DNA of 64,000 nucleotides from Antedon mediterranea (Eukaryota > Echinodermata > Crinoidea > Comatulida > Antedonidae): NCBI RefSeq assembly GCF_964355755.1, contig NC_092672.1:6572001-6636000 (forward strand), given 5' to 3'. Shown here in pieces: positions 49,346-60,690 of the stretch. The notes beneath the pieces are model-generated. The model searched no databases. It was not told the origin of the DNA and worked only from the letters and a program-made list of their open reading frames with translations. The position numbers and the translations under genes are program-made. Within the stretch, counting starts at the first letter, position 1, and each line of letters opens with the position of its first letter.

Positions 49346-51479
49346 ATGTCTGCTGAAACAGTATTGAAGTTGTTTGACAAAAAGAGATCTGGAATGTTCA
49401 ATCTGTCTACAAAGATTCACAGATCCAAAGGCGCTTAACTGTCTTCATACTTACTGTCTAAGATGTTTGCAAGATCTGATGAGAAGACATGGCAAGATAC
49501 GATGCCCAAAATGCCGAGAGACGTACATTCTAAAGAATGATGATTTGAAACATTTGAAGTGCAATGAAACAATACGTTATCTAGTTGAATTTGTTGAGAA
49601 GATTGAATCTGAAAAACCAGAAACATGCTCAAAATGTGGAAATCAACAGCACTATTGCTCTGAATGTGAAATGTATATGTGTCGACAATGCATCCAACAG
49701 CATAAGATGGAGAACCATTCACTGTACACACTAGATACAGAAATAGAAGAACAAGATCAAGATTTACTAAACTGCCAAAATCACCCGGATAAAAAACTGG
49801 AAGATTACTGTCGTACATGTAAACTTACTGCATGTGACGATTGCAAACATATTGTCCGTTGTTATAGAAATAAACATGAGGTGATCCCAATTCAGACAGT
49901 TCTGAATGACATTAATAAAACTGTTACTGAAACTATGAAGACAGCTGAAGAAATTAAAAGAAAACTAAAAGAGAGATTAGATGCTATCACTAAAGAGAGA
50001 TCAGAGTTTGAATCTAATTTGAAGTTAAGCAGAACAGCAATTGAAATTCACGAGAAGACAATTATCAGAAAGGTGAAGGAAGAAACTAAAGCAATGATGG
50101 CAAATCTTACACAGGTTTATAAAGAACAAAGCAAAATTATTGATAATCAAGTTAAAAGTATTGAATCAAAGCTGACACAAGTAAACACGTTGATGGAATC
50201 AATCAAGAAAACAATGAATAAACCAACAGAAACAGAAAACCTTGCATCATACCAGACCACTATCACTACAGTTGGGAATGACGCTGCAGCAGATGAAACA
50301 AGAGTTACACCAAAGTTTATTCCATCTCAAAAGCTGGTTGAGTTGATGAATCATGAAGGTGTTGGTAAACTTATCACTGTTGGTGGTGTATACAAGGTTA
50401 ATAAAGAAGATGAGAACATTTCAGTCACAACAGGGCAGCCATTTAGTGTGAGAATATCAAGTCTAGCAGAGAGTGATGCTGGTCAATTAACAGCCACACT
50501 AAGCAACTCATTAAGTGAGAAATCAGCCACTGAAGTAGGACACAGAAAGAGAGAGTACACAATAACAGGTAGATGCAATTTGGAAGGAGATTGGCACATG
50601 GATATTACTGATGGAGACATGTCACACGTCATAGGTTCACCAGTTAGTATCAAGGTGGAATCTCCTGGACTTGTAAATACCATAGATAACATATCAGAGT
50701 ATAAACAAGATCGTAAAACAGAACAAGTGACAGATGTAGCATTAGATACTGATGGATGTATGTTGGTGTCAAGCTACAGTAAAGATCTAATAAAGTTTGA
50801 CCAATCAGGTTGTTTTATTTCTAGGATGCAAATACCACAAAATGTAAAAGTCAATCGCATGTATCAATTAGGCAATGGCAATGTGGTGTATAGTGACACA
50901 ATAGAGAAATGTGTTTTAATGTGTGATAATCAATATCATGAAATCCGTACCTTTGGTAAAGGAGTATTAAAATATCCAAAGGGAGTAACAGTAAACCAAA
51001 AGACCAAGATGTTATATATAGCAGACAGTGAATGTCACTGTGTGTTTAAATTCAATATTGATGATGGTAGTCTACTGGGTAAGATAGGTTCTGAAGGTAG
51101 TGAAGCAGGTCAAATGAAACAACCACAAGATGTTGCTTTAACAAAAGAGGGTCATGTGATTGTTGCTGATTTTGAAAATAACAGAATACAAATGTTTGAT
51201 GCTAATGATAAGTTAATAAAGATCCTTGTAGTCTATGGTCAAGAAGATGGTAAAGTCTTGGGTCCTCATTGCATAACCATAGATATGGAAGGGAATATAA
51301 TAGTATCCAGTAATCATAAACTACAACTATTTGATCAAAATGGTAAATTCATTAAACGAATAGATAACAAAGATGATTGGTTGGCTGTCCCAGTAGGAAT
51401 TGCTGTAATCTCACAAAGACCAAGAAGAGTTGCAGTGGCAAACCATGGAGCAAACAATGTAAAAATATTTAATTATTAA
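49346..51479 (+). CDS. TRIM protein (array copy 2), N-terminal frameshift
   Basis: Same architecture as copy 1. The homologous start, ATG at 49346 directly after acceptor TTTTACAG, encodes MSAETVLKLFDKK, then a 1-nt insertion in an A-run near 49380 shifts the frame and stops at TAA 49436. The main frame is open from 49366 (just after a TGA) to the stop at 51479: from 49374 it reads LTKRDLECSIC and keeps a full RING, both B-boxes (CSKC...HYCSEC intact), coiled coil, filamin and six NHL blades, about 700 residues with no other lesion. No in-frame ATG precedes the RING. Relative to copies 1 and 3 it lacks about eight residues in the coiled coil-filamin linker. Either a young pseudogene, a gene using a non-AUG or alternatively spliced start, or an assembly error in the A-run; the clean 2.1-kb frame argues against long neutrality. 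Confidence 0.75.
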
Positions 51480-52339
51480 AATAACTATAAAACATGAAAA
51501 TATTTATGCATCCAGATAATTGATAAATTTCTGTTAAATCAGATCAGTAACAATCACATGAATCTCGTTATTAAAGCAAGTGAACACAAACCAAATTTTA
51601 GCATATTAACTTTTATTTAATTGTAAAATTAATTAAAAATACTGTGTATTTTACATTTAACTTTACTTTGGGTATATAAATTGGATGTTTAATATTTCAA
51701 TTTTCAATGTTTTATTTAAATGTACAAAATTATCATCTGTTATGTTTTATCATTGTGCTGTGTATTCTAATGTATTACTTTAAAGGGAGGAGGAAGAAAT
51801 ACATCATCGAAGGTTATACAGATAACATGATACAGTAATGTTGTGACATGTACAGTAACTTGGAATTGTTATTGAATTTACACAGGTTTCTTAAGTACAG
51901 TAGAAGCCCTCATTTGGGACCCCCTAAGAAGACGGGACAACTCTATTAAGGGGATATTTTCCCGCGAAACGACGATTGGGTAATACTATGGTTTACTGTT
52001 TTAATACTATTCAGAAGACTGCTTTTTAAAAGGGAACGTTTGTTGGTTCTTGATGATGTCCACCAAGGGTTCTCTACTGTATTTGTAATGTAATCAATAA
52101 TAAGATTTTACATAATAATATTAATATTGACACTAATAATTGGCTTATATACATGTTACCTAAATAGTTTTGAAATACATCTCCAATAATGATTATAATT
52201 ATTTTGCTTTTTATTATATAATATTAACAGAAGAAGACATGATGTTGACACCCTGACATTGATGTTTAGTATGTAAATCGCGCTGGTAATAAAAATAAAA
52301 ACTCATATAGGCCTAACGATAAATATTATATCACTGTAA

Positions 52340-53500
52340 ATTATATGTATTATATTATATGTATTAAAGTGAAATAAATGATATCTACAAAAATGAGAAA
52401 AGGGATGATCTAATTTATCATATGTATTATAGCACTAATATTATTAAAGACTCATTAGCCTGTTCATGTACAATGCAACTTTTAGGTTATCGACTACATA
52501 GGCCTTATTTATCTGCAAAATGTGTTGCTGTAATATAATTATTAGTGTTATGTATCTGAAATATCAGTCTCTATCCTAATTGTTGATTGTTATGTATTTG
52601 TCAATATACTACTGTAATTACTGATTTGTTTGGTTTACCAATAAATGGAATAACAATGTGTAACATATTTCAGTATTTATTGCTACTGCAACTAATAGTG
52701 TATATTAAAACGATAAGTTCTTCTTTAGGATTTTAAAATTCCAACCATTTTAAATTCTAAATACAAAAGTATTGATATAATAGATGTTGTCTCTGAAAGA
52801 CCAGGAACTCATTAAACTCTGCTCAGAATACACGGACTCAAGATTGAAATGTACATGAGGAAATAATAAAATTGTAAAAAGTGTATTGAAAAATATACCT
52901 TATAATATGGAAACTTTTCTTGATAAAACAGTGTAAACCGGTTTTTGTATCTACTTCATTAAATATGAAAGAAAATTACGCACAAAACAGCAAACAAAGA
53001 AAGATTCACGACCCTGATTTTCTAAATACCAATGTTGTTTTGTTGAACTATTTATCATAATAAAAGATATGTGCAGTAAACCTGGTTCATTTGTGCAATA
53101 CACCTTTATAACAGAAGTTGTATCAGAAAAGCCAACACCTACAAACATCAACTGATCGCAAGTAGAAGGTAGGCCTATACACAATAGTTGAAATTAAAAT
53201 AGTTGAAGGAGGTCAGAAGGTACATTGACTAACACACATCAGACAGAAACACAAGTAGAAAGTTCGTCTAAGGTCTACATAATTGTCAATGTAAGTACAT
53301 GAGTGATACAACTTGTCTACAATAATCATGGTGTTGTACAAATGAGGATTTATACAATGTTGTATTACAGCACAGCTAATGCATGCCTTTGTCATTTGAT
53401 TGTTTGATGTTGATGTTTTATCGCTCACGTGCCATGTATTGTTTTCTCTCATTTTAACGATTGAAGTTTTACCTTTTTTCAATTTTCAATTCAATCATGG
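52340..53500 (+). promoter_or_regulatory. TRIM upstream module, orphan copy D
   Basis: Almost base-for-base copy of module B, with donor GTAAGTAC at 53291 and CACGTG at 53426. The next TRIM coding region (copy 3) begins 2.3 kb downstream after a Helitron-like element and lacks the usual acceptor. Confidence 0.5.
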
Positions 53501-53892
53501 ATAAAATAAGTGATTCAATTTAGGTTGGCACAGTGGGTTGGTTAATGCATGATTGCGCTGTATTTGACTGAGCATGCTCACCATTTACAATGAATTTGAA
53601 TACAAGTTTGGGTGTATTATAAAACAAATCATGAACATTCACCTCCTCTTTTAAATTGAAAGGTTGGTATTAACACATTTTTTATTTTATCAGGGTTACG
53701 ATTGACAAAAAAAACCCAGACAAATACTGTAGCAAAATATGCACCCAGTAGGAAGAAATAGCAGTGTGGTACCCTGCTGGCATAGTTTTAACCAAACATT
53801 CAATCAATAGCCTTATTTTTATGCAACAAAGGCTAGTATCCTATACTTCATTTAGTTAACTTGTGTTGATTGAAATACAAATAAAAAGTTAT

Positions 53893-55229
53893 CTAGATTT
53901 AATTCGTCACTATGACGAATTATAGGTTATATGCATTGATTTAAATAAAGACAATTGATTTTTAAAAGATATATTGATTGATTGATTTTCTCAGAATCTT
54001 TAATTATTTATAATATAATGACAGGACCTTGCTAACGCGAATACAATAGCCGGTATCACAATCCGATCAAAGATCCATATGCGTATAATGTCATAAACCA
54101 CATTTGTTGTTACATAATAATAAAGACATAAGTTACTTTTTATCTAGATTTCATTATAAATCATGTGTATAATCTATACACTAAGAAATAAATTTGAACA
54201 AACAATACGGATAATAAAAAAAAAATCTTATTTCGTTTCCCAAGGTGAGATTCGATCTCGGTACCTTGAATGCCATAGACACGAGCACAGACCAGCGCGC
54301 CATTGTAGAAAAATTCCTCCGTGTATTTACTATGCAGTAACCACTTTGGTGCAAATAGATTATTACATACCGCAATGAATTATAATTTTTTACTATGATG
54401 ACATCTTTAAAAATGTAAAAAAAATGATGCACTGTCAAACTATACACTTTTAACTTTATTATATGAACTTCTTAAGAAAGAAAGTTAATGTTAAGTTTGT
54501 TATTTCGGCCTAAGAAAATGTCATAATTTGTTTGAATGTCGAAATTATTTTTTAAATTTAATATGCAATTAATGATGACTTAATCAACTTTTGTTCCCTT
54601 ACAAAATAGGTGTTCCTCTGCATTCTGACGATATATATTAATTTTAAAATTTAGTATATTTTCACCATTTTGTTAACTTATACGTACGTAGCCTGTCACT
54701 TTTGACGTGCTCATATAACGCAATTTCGAGTTGAAACGTGAATCAAATATGATGGTATTATTAAAGAAAGATTGTAAAACAGTAATCGGCCAAAAAGAGT
54801 GCGCACTAACGTTTAACGCGCAGTGCGCTTGCAAAAATCCGCGCACTCATAGTAATTTTTTAAACGCTTAAAATTGCCTGAAATTTACTCTAATTTCATC
54901 GAAAATAAATTTTGACAATTTTGAACATTTTAAGCGCGCGTACGCAAGCATTATATGCGCTACGCACGTAATTGTATTGCCATATGATGAAATATGACCT
55001 GAAATTTATCAGTACCAAATTTTGTTTAATTGTGATTCATGCTTGTGAAGATATGATTACAAACGTGATTTCGTTAAATCGCGCGTAGACCGCGTAATTT
55101 TTTATTGCGCATCGTGAAAACATAGCCACATCGATTCCTGGCCATAAGGAATATACTCTGAAAAATTGACTTAGTTAGATGAAACTGATATCAAGATAAT
55201 TGACGGACAAATAGTGCTAAGGAAAGAAT
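53893..55229 (-). mobile_element. Helitron-like element, copy 3
   Basis: Single copy at the corresponding place in the second array unit. Its left flank matches copy 1 and its right flank matches copy 2. Confidence 0.6.
54217..54330 (-). mobile_element. tRNA-like insert in Helitron-like copy 3
   Basis: Same insert as at 46126-46258, with box B GAGATCGAATCTCACC on the minus strand. Confidence 0.55.
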
Positions 55230-55616
55230 AAATAAATAAATAAATAAAGAAATAAATAAAGATTGTGACAGAATCAAGAGGTTATATGCATTATATAACC
55301 TAATAATAAATCCATAGACCTGGATGACGGTGCTTTATTTCTATCTAGTTGCTAAGCGTAAATGGCAAACACAAAGCAAGTCAATCAGAAGCCTGGATTT
55401 TCCCAATTACAAATTTAGTTACAAATTGTAATGGTCATGAATTCAAATTAAAGGGCCAAAATATGTCAAAGTTAATTTGTGTAAACATTCACAAACTGTA
55501 CTGGGTATTTAATAATAAAAAAATTTAATAAAACAATAATATTATCAAACATATTGTCTCTCGAGGAGGACCTGGCACTCATTCCAAAGTTTTAATATTG
55601 TTGACTTAAAATTGAA

Positions 55617-57776
55617 ATGTACATGAGGAACATGTTTTGTTTGACAAAAGAGATCTGGGAATGTTCAATCTGTCTACAAAGATTCACAGATCCAAAGGCC
55701 CTTAACTGTCTTCACACTTACTGTCTTAACTGCATGCAAGATTTGATGAGAAGACATGGTAACATACGATGTCCAAAATGCCGTGAAACGTACAATCTAA
55801 AGAATGATGATTTGGAACATTTGAAGTGCAATGAAACAATACGTTATCTAGTTGAATTTGTTGAGAAGATTGAATCTGAAAAACCAGAAACGTGCTCAAA
55901 ATGGGGAAATCAACCTCAGCACTATTGCTCTGAATGTGAAATGTTTATGTGTCGACAATGCATTCGACATCATAATATGTTCCCAACGCTGAAGAACCAC
56001 TCACTGTACACACTAGATACAGACATAAAAGAACAAGATCAAGATTCACTAAACTGCCAAAATCACCCGGATAAAAAACTGGAAGATTACTGTCGTACAT
56101 GTAAACGTACTACATGTGAAGATTGTAAACATATTGTCCGTTGTTATAGAAATAAACATGATGTGATCCCAATGCAGACAGCTCTGAATGAAATTAATAA
56201 AACTGTTACTGAAACTATGAAGACAGCTGAAGACATTAAAAGAAAACTAAAAGAGAGATTAGATGTTATCACCAAAGATAGATCAGAGTTTGAATCTAAT
56301 TTGAAGTTAAGCAGAACAGCGATTGAAATTCACGAGAAGACAATTATCAGAAAGGTGAAAGAAGAAACTAAAGCAATGATGGCAAATCTTACACAGATTT
56401 ATAAAGAACAAAGCAAAATTATTGATAATCAAATTAAAGGTATTGAATCACAGCTGACCCAAGTAAACACGTTGATGGAATCAATCAAGAAAACAATGAA
56501 TAAACCAACAGAAAACCTCGCATCATACCAGACAACTATCACTGTAGTTGAGAATGACGCTGCAGCAGATGAATTGGATAAGTCATTTGCTAAAACAAGA
56601 ATTACACCAAAGTTTATTCCAACTCAAAAGCTGATTGAGTTGATGAATCATAAAGGTGTTGGTAAACTTATCACTGTTGGTGGTGTATACAAGGTTAATA
56701 CAGAAGACGAGAGCATTTCAGTCACAAAAGGGCAGCCATTTAGTGTGAGAGTATCAAGTATAGCAGAGAGTGATGTTGGTCAATTAACAGCCACACTAAG
56801 CAACTCATTAGGTGAGAAATCAGCCACTGAAGTAGCACATAAAAAGGGAGAGTACACAGTAACAGGTAGATGCAATTTGGAAAGAGATTGGCACATGGAT
56901 ATCACTGATGGAGATACGTCACATGTCATAGGTTCACCAGTTAGTATCAAGGTGGAACTTCTTGGACTTGTAAATACTATAGAAAACATATCAGAGTATA
57001 AAGAAGATGATAAAATACAAAAAGTGATAGATGTAGTATTAGATACTGATGGATGTATGTTAGTGTCAAGCTACAGTAAAGATCTAATAAAGTTTGACCA
57101 ATCAGGTTGTTTTGTTTCTAGGATACAAATACCACAAAATGTAAAAGTCAATCGCATGTATCAATTAGGCAATGGCAATGTGGTGTATAGTGACACAATA
57201 GACAAATGTGTTTTAATGTGTGATAATCAATATCATGAAATCCGTACCTTTGGTAAAGGAGTATTAAAATATCCAAAGGGAGTAACAGTAAACCAAAAGA
57301 CCAGGATGTTATATGTAGCAGATCGTGAATGTCACTGTGTGTTTAAATTCAATATTGATGATGGTAGTCTACTGGGTAAGATAGGTTCTGAAGGTAGTAA
57401 ACCAGGTCAAATGAAAACACCAATGGATATTGCTTTAACAAAAGATGGTCATGTGTTTGTTGCTGATTGTGATAATAGCAGAATACAAATGTTTGATGCT
57501 AATGATAAGTTGATTAAAATCCTAATAGGATATGGTGAAGAAGATGGTAAAGTCAGGGGTCCTCAAGGTATAATCCTAGATATGGATGAGAATATAATAG
57601 CATCCAGTAATCATAAACTACAACTATTTGATCAAGATGGTAAATTCATTAAACGAATAGATACCAAAGATGATGGATTGGATGTCCCAGCAGGGATTGC
57701 TGTAATCTCAGAAAGACCACGAAGAGTTGCAGTGGCAAACCACAGAGCAAACAATGTAAAAATATTTAATTATTAA
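55617..57776 (+). CDS. TRIM protein (array copy 3), rebuilt N-terminus and altered B-box 1
   Basis: 719 residues from ATG 55617: RING starting at C16 (CSIC...CLHTYCLNC...CPKC), B-boxes, coiled coil, filamin domain and six NHL blades ending VKIFNY. The normal N-terminus MSAETV and the acceptor before it are absent: sequence identical to that 1.6 kb upstream of copy 2 (47600-47712) runs directly into the RING exon, so the first residues MYMRNMFCLTKEIWE are new. Two small indels (one A fewer, one G more than copy 2) keep the RING in frame. Codon 96 (55902-55904) is TGG where copies 1 and 2 have a B-box 1 zinc-ligand Cys. An insert of about four residues (MFPT region) follows the CIRHHN segment. 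Whether it is transcribed without the usual 5' exon is open; alternative starts at residues 3 and 6 exist. Confidence 0.8.
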   Translation: MYMRNMFCLTKEIWECSICLQRFTDPKALNCLHTYCLNCMQDLMRRHGNIRCPKCRETYNLKNDDLEHLKCNETIRYLVEFVEKIESEKPETCSKWGNQPQHYCSECEMFMCRQCIRHHNMFPTLKNHSLYTLDTDIKEQDQDSLNCQNHPDKKLEDYCRTCKRTTCEDCKHIVRCYRNKHDVIPMQTALNEINKTVTETMKTAEDIKRKLKERLDVITKDRSEFESNLKLSRTAIEIHEKTIIRKVKEETKAMMANLTQIYKEQSKIIDNQIKGIESQLTQVNTLMESIKKTMNKPTENLASYQTTITVVENDAAADELDKSFAKTRITPKFIPTQKLIELMNHKGVGKLITVGGVYKVNTEDESISVTKGQPFSVRVSSIAESDVGQLTATLSNSLGEKSATEVAHKKGEYTVTGRCNLERDWHMDITDGDTSHVIGSPVSIKVELLGLVNTIENISEYKEDDKIQKVIDVVLDTDGCMLVSSYSKDLIKFDQSGCFVSRIQIPQNVKVNRMYQLGNGNVVYSDTIDKCVLMCDNQYHEIRTFGKGVLKYPKGVTVNQKTRMLYVADRECHCVFKFNIDDGSLLGKIGSEGSKPGQMKTPMDIALTKDGHVFVADCDNSRIQMFDANDKLIKILIGYGEEDGKVRGPQGIILDMDENIIASSNHKLQLFDQDGKFIKRIDTKDDGLDVPAGIAVISERPRRVAVANHRANNVKIFNY

Positions 57777-59224
57777 AATAACTACGAAACATAACAACAT
57801 TTATGCATCCAGATAATTGATCAATTTCTGGTATATGTAGAGCAAATAAACACAAACTAAATTGCTATTATTTATGCCTTTAAAATTGTTAAAGTTGTGC
57901 ATTTGTATTGTCTGTTGTTATCTTAATATTTTGGCATATTAACTTGTTTAATTATAACATTAAGTACGATCACCATTTAACTACGTAAGACACATCACGT
58001 TAATAAAGTGTATACAAATGGGATGTTTAATATTTCAATTTTCAATCTTTTATTCTAATGTACAAATTAATAACTTTTATGTTATATTATGTGCTGTGTA
58101 TTCTAATGTTAACATGTGTTGCTTTAATAGTAGTGGGATAGGTTGGGCGGGAGTGATATTTCTTTTCGTACATAAGTTGGGGACCCGTCATGAAACGTCA
58201 CAAAATAAACATGAATATTCATTAGTCATATTGTGGGACGTAAGAATTGAACTAACTACAATTCGCTAATGCAAGCGCTTTCTGTCGAGCCGTCTGTGTA
58301 GTCGATAAACATTATCAAATGTTATACAGATAACATGAAACAGTAACTTTGTGACCTGTAACTTGGAATTATTGATAAATTTACACAGGTTTCTTAATTA
58401 CACTGAACCCATCATTTGGGACCCCCTAATCAAGAAGGGACACCGGTATTAAGGGTATATTTCTCGCGAAACGACAGAGGGGGGAATAATATGGTTTATT
58501 ATTTTAACTATTCAGAGGACACCTCTTTGAAGGTGTCCCCAAGGGTTGCCTACTGCATTTGTAGTGTAATCAATAATAAGAAGTTACATAATAATATTAA
58601 TATTGACACGAGTATAATTGCCTTATATTCATGTTACTTGAATCATTTTGTAAATACATCTTCATGGTGGTGATGGTTATAATTGTTTTACTTATTATAT
58701 AATTTTAACAGAAAAAGGCATGGTGCTGACAATCTACACTGATGTTTAGTCTGTGAATTGCGCTGGTAACAGAAATAAAACTCGTATAGGCATAATAATA
58801 AATATTATAATATTATCACTGTAAATTAACAATTCTGTTGCAGTTATGTATTAAAGTGAAATAAATGATATTTCCAAAAATAACAAAAGGGATGATCTAT
58901 TTTATAATGTATTATAGCACTAATATTGTTAGAAACAAAACAACCTGTTCATGTACAATGCAACTTTTAGATTTTTACACTACATAATATGCCTTAGTTA
59001 TCTGCAGCATTATATTATGTATTAGCTGTACTATAATTACTAGTGTATCATGAGTATTTATGTAACATATCGGTCTCTATTCTAATATACTGATTTTTGC
59101 TTTTTAAGTTTCCAATATAGGCCTACTACTGTGTGTGCTGTATTACCAAATATTCATTTGATACGGAAATAGATAGTATGTGGAAATACAGCACTAGAAA
59201 TCGGGTGTTGATTTCGGTCACTTA
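57777..59224. other. 3' flank of TRIM copy 3 and truncated module E
   Basis: Diverged copy of the TRIM 3' flank, a degenerate tRNA-like patch (58225-58290, minus strand), then the first part of a fifth upstream module (58850-59110, with TGTTCATGTACAATGCAACT) cut off by the LINE at 59225. No gene. Confidence 0.5.
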
Positions 59225-60690
59225 CCTTTAGTAATTCTTACCTTTAGTAAAGTTAAGAGGCAATGAGTTTTTTTTTAAACTCGTAGGGAGCCTCTTCTCT
59301 CATATGTGTGTATGTGTGTGTATTTGTCAAGTTTGTTTTTGAATGAATTTACACTCTTGCTATTGACAACAGATTCGGGCAGCGAGTTCCACTTGTTAAT
59401 TACTCTAGTATCAAAAAAATTATTCCGTTTAGTTGAGTTCCATCTAGGTTTCTTTAAATTAAAAGTTGAGCCTCGAGTGATATTTGGACCAACTTCAGAT
59501 GCTAATTTAAAAAAGGAGTGGCGATCTATATTTTCGTAACCATTCAAAAATTTAAAAACTTCGATGAGGTCTCCGCGTTCCCTTCTTTCCAGTAAAGTTG
59601 GTAAACCTAGCTGTATCCTGCGCTCTTCATAGGGCAAGTTTCTGAGTTCTGGTACAAGTTTTGTTGCTCGTTGTTGGATTTTCTCAAGTTTATTGATGTC
59701 TTGTTGTAAATATGGTGACCAGGCTTGAACTGCATACTCCATAACCGGACGCACAAGAGAAGTATAGAGCGACATGAACATCTGTTTATCCATATATGTA
59801 AAGGATTTCCGTATTCGGCCTACAATTGAATTGGCTTTGGCTGCAACTTTAGAAACTTGTGTCGACACTTTAAAGTCAGACGTTACATAGACTCCGAGGT
59901 CTTTCTCAGCAGAGGTTGTATCAAGAACTGTACCATCAATTGAATAAGTGTGTTTTGGATTTCGATTTCCAATGTGCATTACTTTACATTTAGATTTACT
60001 AAACTCCAGTAGCCACTTCTTACTCCACTGCTCAAGTTTACTCAAATCATTCTGCAGGGCATCTCGGTCGTTAACTGAATCAATCTTACGATAAATCTTA
60101 GCATCGTCTGCAAATAGTTTACCATCTGATTCAATATTATCAAGTAGATCGTTGATGTAGACTAAAAATAAAGCCGGACCAATAACTGTGCCTTGAGGCA
60201 CGCCACTGAACACAGGTAACCAACTTGAAACCGAACCTTTGATTGAAACACATTGACGTCTATTTTCTAAAAATCCACTTATCCAACTTAGAATATTACC
60301 TTGAATGCCATAAGCTCGCAATTTAATTTTCAGCCTAATGTGCGGAACTGTGTCGAAGGCCTTACGGCAGTCCAAGTATATAACATCAACGGGATGTCTG
60401 TCGGCGAGAGCATTTTCTACATCGCGGAAAAATTCAAGCAATTGTGTTAAACAAGAACGATTAGTACGAAAACCATGTTGATGTTTGGTGAGTATATTTT
60501 TAGTTTCGAGATGGATCATAATTGTGTTAGTTATGATTTTTTCTAAAATCTTGCAGATAACTGAAGTTAAACTAACAGGGCGGTAATTTAGAGGATCAGA
60601 CTTGCTGCCATTTTTGAAAATTGGTGTAATGGTTGCGTCTTTCCAGGCAGCACTCTCATTAAACAAACTATATATAAGCAAAATAGTAGG
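59225..60690 (-). mobile_element. 5'-truncated non-LTR retrotransposon (LINE)
   Basis: Encloses the RT frame. Its 3' end (left on the plus strand) carries a short tail of a repeated ACTAAAGGTAAG-like unit at about 59222-59255, the kind of short-repeat tail used by CR1/L2-type elements in place of poly(A). The 5' end breaks at a 68-bp tandem repeat. The insertion interrupts the diverged module that follows TRIM copy 3. Confidence 0.75.
59275..60681 (-). CDS. LINE reverse transcriptase, 5'-truncated but open
   Basis: 468 codons without a stop encode the C-terminal two thirds of a non-LTR retrotransposon ORF2. Seen: WKDATITPIFKNGSK and NYRPVSLTSV (RT motifs 1-2), QHGFRTNRSC, VIYLDCRKAFDTVPH (motif A), SGVPQGTVIGPALFLVYIND (motif B), KLFADDAKIY (catalytic motif C, FADD), LGVYVTSDFKV, then a C-terminal WN-LP-like block. 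The N-terminal endonuclease is missing: the frame starts where the element breaks off near 60690, so the Met is not a true start. CR1/L2/Jockey-like by motif style; the clade is not certain. An open frame implies a recent insertion. Confidence 0.85.
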   Translation of the reverse strand: MLIYSLFNESAAWKDATITPIFKNGSKSDPLNYRPVSLTSVICKILEKIITNTIMIHLETKNILTKHQHGFRTNRSCLTQLLEFFRDVENALADRHPVDVIYLDCRKAFDTVPHIRLKIKLRAYGIQGNILSWISGFLENRRQCVSIKGSVSSWLPVFSGVPQGTVIGPALFLVYINDLLDNIESDGKLFADDAKIYRKIDSVNDRDALQNDLSKLEQWSKKWLLEFSKSKCKVMHIGNRNPKHTYSIDGTVLDTTSAEKDLGVYVTSDFKVSTQVSKVAAKANSIVGRIRKSFTYMDKQMFMSLYTSLVRPVMEYAVQAWSPYLQQDINKLEKIQQRATKLVPELRNLPYEERRIQLGLPTLLERRERGDLIEVFKFLNGYENIDRHSFFKLASEVGPNITRGSTFNLKKPRWNSTKRNNFFDTRVINKWNSLPESVVNSKSVNSFKNKLDKYTHIHTYERRGSLRV

